In this document: positions 4,214-5,035 of the stretch, piece by piece
Layout of the letters: every line of letters starts with the position of its first letter
Numbering within the stretch: the first letter of the stretch is position 1
Source of the DNA: an uncultured Bacteroidales bacterium
GTDB lineage: Bacteria; Bacteroidota; Bacteroidia; Bacteroidales; UBA932
Assembly: GCA_900317065.1 (NCBI GenBank)
Contig: ONFK01000143.1
Location: 1-5,035, forward strand
Length of the DNA: 5,035 nucleotides
Direction: 5' to 3'
The notes under the pieces: generated by a model
Database searches by the model: none
Seen by the model: only the letters and a program-made list of their open reading frames with translations
Told to the model about the DNA's origin: nothing
Made by a program: the position numbers and the translations under genes

Positions 4214-5035
4214 TTGGCACTCAGTTTTTTCCAGAAGATATCCCGGGCCATCACCGGTAAGTCGAGGGTGGATGATGACACCCTCGACGCTATCGAAGAG
4301 GCCCTGATTGAATCTGACATGGGCGTCGATACCACTCTCAAAGTGGTGGACGCCCTTGAAGACAGAGTAAGCAGAGACAAGTACACCTCCTTCGACGAGT
4401 TGGTGTCTTATCTGCGAGACGAGATTTCCGCCCTTCTGCAAAAGGGCGGAAATTCTGTAGAATCACTGGAGGCCCACAAGCCTTATGTGATCCTTGTGGT
4501 AGGTGTGAACGGTGTGGGCAAAACCACCACCATCGGGAAACTGGCGCACCTCTACAAGAGCCGTGGCAAAAAGGTGATCCTCGGAGCCGCGGACACTTTC
4601 CGGGCCGCAGCCGTGGATCAGCTGGAGATCTGGGCACAGAGGGCAGGGGTGGACATCGTCCGTCAGGCCATGGGCTCGGATCCGGCATCCGTGGCCTACG
4701 ATACGGTGAAGGCCGCCGTAGCGCGCGGCGCCGATGTCGCCATAATCGACACTGCGGGCCGGCTGCACAACCGCATCGACCTCATGAATGAGCTCGGCAA
4801 GATACGCAATGTCTGCCGCAAGGTCATTCCCGACGCCCCTCACGATGTGATGCTTATCCTGGATGCCTCCACCGGGCAGAATGCCTTCCAGCAGGCAAAG
4901 GAGTTCTCCCGCGCAACCGACATCACGTCCATCACGGTCACCAAGCTGGACGGAACCGCGAAGGGCGGGGTGGTCGTCGGCCTGACCGACCAGTTCGAAG
5001 TGCCAGTCCGCTTCATAGGTACGGGCGAAGGTATG
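4214..5035 (+). CDS. ftsY: Signal recognition particle receptor FtsY, 5' part (3' end outside window)
   Basis: FtsY is the membrane-bound SRP GTPase that receives SRP-ribosome complexes and hands nascent membrane proteins to SecYEG. The 274 residues seen form the N domain (about 5-75, with GKSRVDDDTLDAIEEALIES) and most of the G domain. GTPase motifs are G1 GVNGVGKTTT (97-106), DTFRAAA (127-133), DTAGR (179-183), TKLD (243-246) and the start of GTGEGM (269-274). The NGVGKTTT and TFRAAAVDQL forms favour FtsY over Ffh. The frame is closed upstream by the TAA of the small gene (TAA GCC TTG), and no ATG or GTG lies before the N domain, so TTG at 4214 is the only reasonable start. The N-terminus is very short: the acidic A domain is absent and the first helix of the E. 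coli N domain seems missing or replaced by SFFQKISRAI, a basic amphipathic stretch. The first 240 bases contain several strong stem-loops. Confidence 0.95.
   Translation, partial: MALSFFQKISRAITGKSRVDDDTLDAIEEALIESDMGVDTTLKVVDALEDRVSRDKYTSFDELVSYLRDEISALLQKGGNSVESLEAHKPYVILVVGVNGVGKTTTIGKLAHLYKSRGKKVILGAADTFRAAAVDQLEIWAQRAGVDIVRQAMGSDPASVAYDTVKAAVARGADVAIIDTAGRLHNRIDLMNELGKIRNVCRKVIPDAPHDVMLILDASTGQNAFQQAKEFSRATDITSITVTKLDGTAKGGVVVGLTDQFEVPVRFIGTGEGM
4261..4288 (+). repeat. Perfect 10-bp inverted repeat in the ftsY N-domain coding region
   Basis: GTCGAGGGTG and CACCCTCGAC flank an eight-base loop, GATGATGA. Every arm position pairs, and most pairs are G-C. It begins 47 bases after the ftsY TTG codon and encodes the SRVDDDTLD segment. 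It is the first of four good stem-loops in a row; no T-run follows. Confidence 0.7.
4321..4355 (+). repeat. Two-part stem-loop, 7 bp plus 6 bp, in ftsY
   Basis: The outer stem GGGCGTC/GACGCCC (4321-4327 with 4349-4355) encloses the inner stem ACCACT/AGTGGT (4331-4336 with 4342-4347), which closes the loop CTCAA. Between them are GAT on one side and G on the other; a U-G pair there would leave a two-base bulge. The region encodes MGVDTTLKVVDAL of the N domain. Confidence 0.65.
4379..4409 (+). repeat. Bulged 8-bp stem-loop in ftsY
   Basis: AAG plus ACACC, with T4382 bulged between them, pair with GGTGT plus CTT (4402-4409). Inside are a small internal loop and a possible CT/AG extension. It is weaker than its neighbours, but it fills the gap between the two-part stem at 4321-4355 and the 12-bp stem at 4424-4453. 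Confidence 0.45.
4424..4453 (+). repeat. Perfect 12-bp inverted repeat at the FtsY N/G domain linker
   Basis: ATTTCCGCCCTT and AAGGGCGGAAAT flank a six-base loop, CTGCAA. All twelve positions pair, and a G-U pair could extend the base. It is the best hairpin I found in the window. It encodes residues 71-80 (ISALLQKGGN), the poorly conserved linker between N and G domains, where codons are free to vary. TCTGTAG follows instead of a T-run, so it is not a canonical terminator on this strand. A 7-bp stem (CCACAAG 4474-4480 with CTTGTGG 4493-4499) follows shortly after. Confidence 0.75.

Noticed and set aside
4191..4230. Intrinsic terminator between the DUF4295-type gene and ftsY
   Set aside because: The T-run at 4225-4230 is 16 bases beyond the hairpin and within ftsY codons for Phe-Phe. 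The stem is A/U-rich.

Overview
The window is a dense block of core housekeeping genes, all on the + strand, with spacers of 0 to about 50 bases and no convincing intrinsic terminator. It reads as one or two co-transcribed units. The order is thrS (3' part), infC, rpmI, rplT, lepB, rpmB, rpmG, a small DUF4295-type gene, and ftsY (5' part, running off the end). The host is very probably a Bacteroidota bacterium, plausibly Bacteroidales. The evidence is the rpmB-rpmG-DUF4295-ftsY arrangement, the long two-insert signal peptidase, and the near-absence of Shine-Dalgarno sequences in front of clearly real genes. Base composition is moderately GC-rich by eye. I cannot name a genus.

Bases 1-2302 hold the widely conserved thrS-infC-rpmI-rplT cluster: threonyl-tRNA synthetase, initiation factor IF3, and ribosomal proteins bL35 and bL20. 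The thrS stop and the infC start are directly adjacent. The infC-rpmI spacer is the only intergenic stretch of any size. It carries a small hairpin and an A/T-rich leader, the place where L20-dependent control acts in some other bacteria.

Bases 2309-3577 encode type I signal peptidase (lepB). Bases 3590-4032 encode zinc-free forms of bL28 and bL33. Bases 4052-4210 encode a 52-residue basic protein of the DUF4295 type, the only gene here with a strong Shine-Dalgarno sequence. ftsY, the SRP receptor GTPase, begins three bases after its stop, in the same frame, with a TTG codon and an unusually short N-terminus. The operon thus joins ribosome parts and initiation (IF3, bL35, bL20, bL28, bL33) to membrane protein delivery (FtsY) and signal peptide removal (LepB).

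No mobile element, CRISPR array, defence system or obviously new multi-gene system is visible. The points worth a second look are at RNA level: a run of unusually good stem-loops in the first ~240 bases of ftsY (one a perfect 12-bp inverted repeat at the N/G domain linker), a lone strong Shine-Dalgarno in a lineage whose ribosomes largely ignore it, and a hairpin overlapping the stop codon just before the ftsY TTG start.
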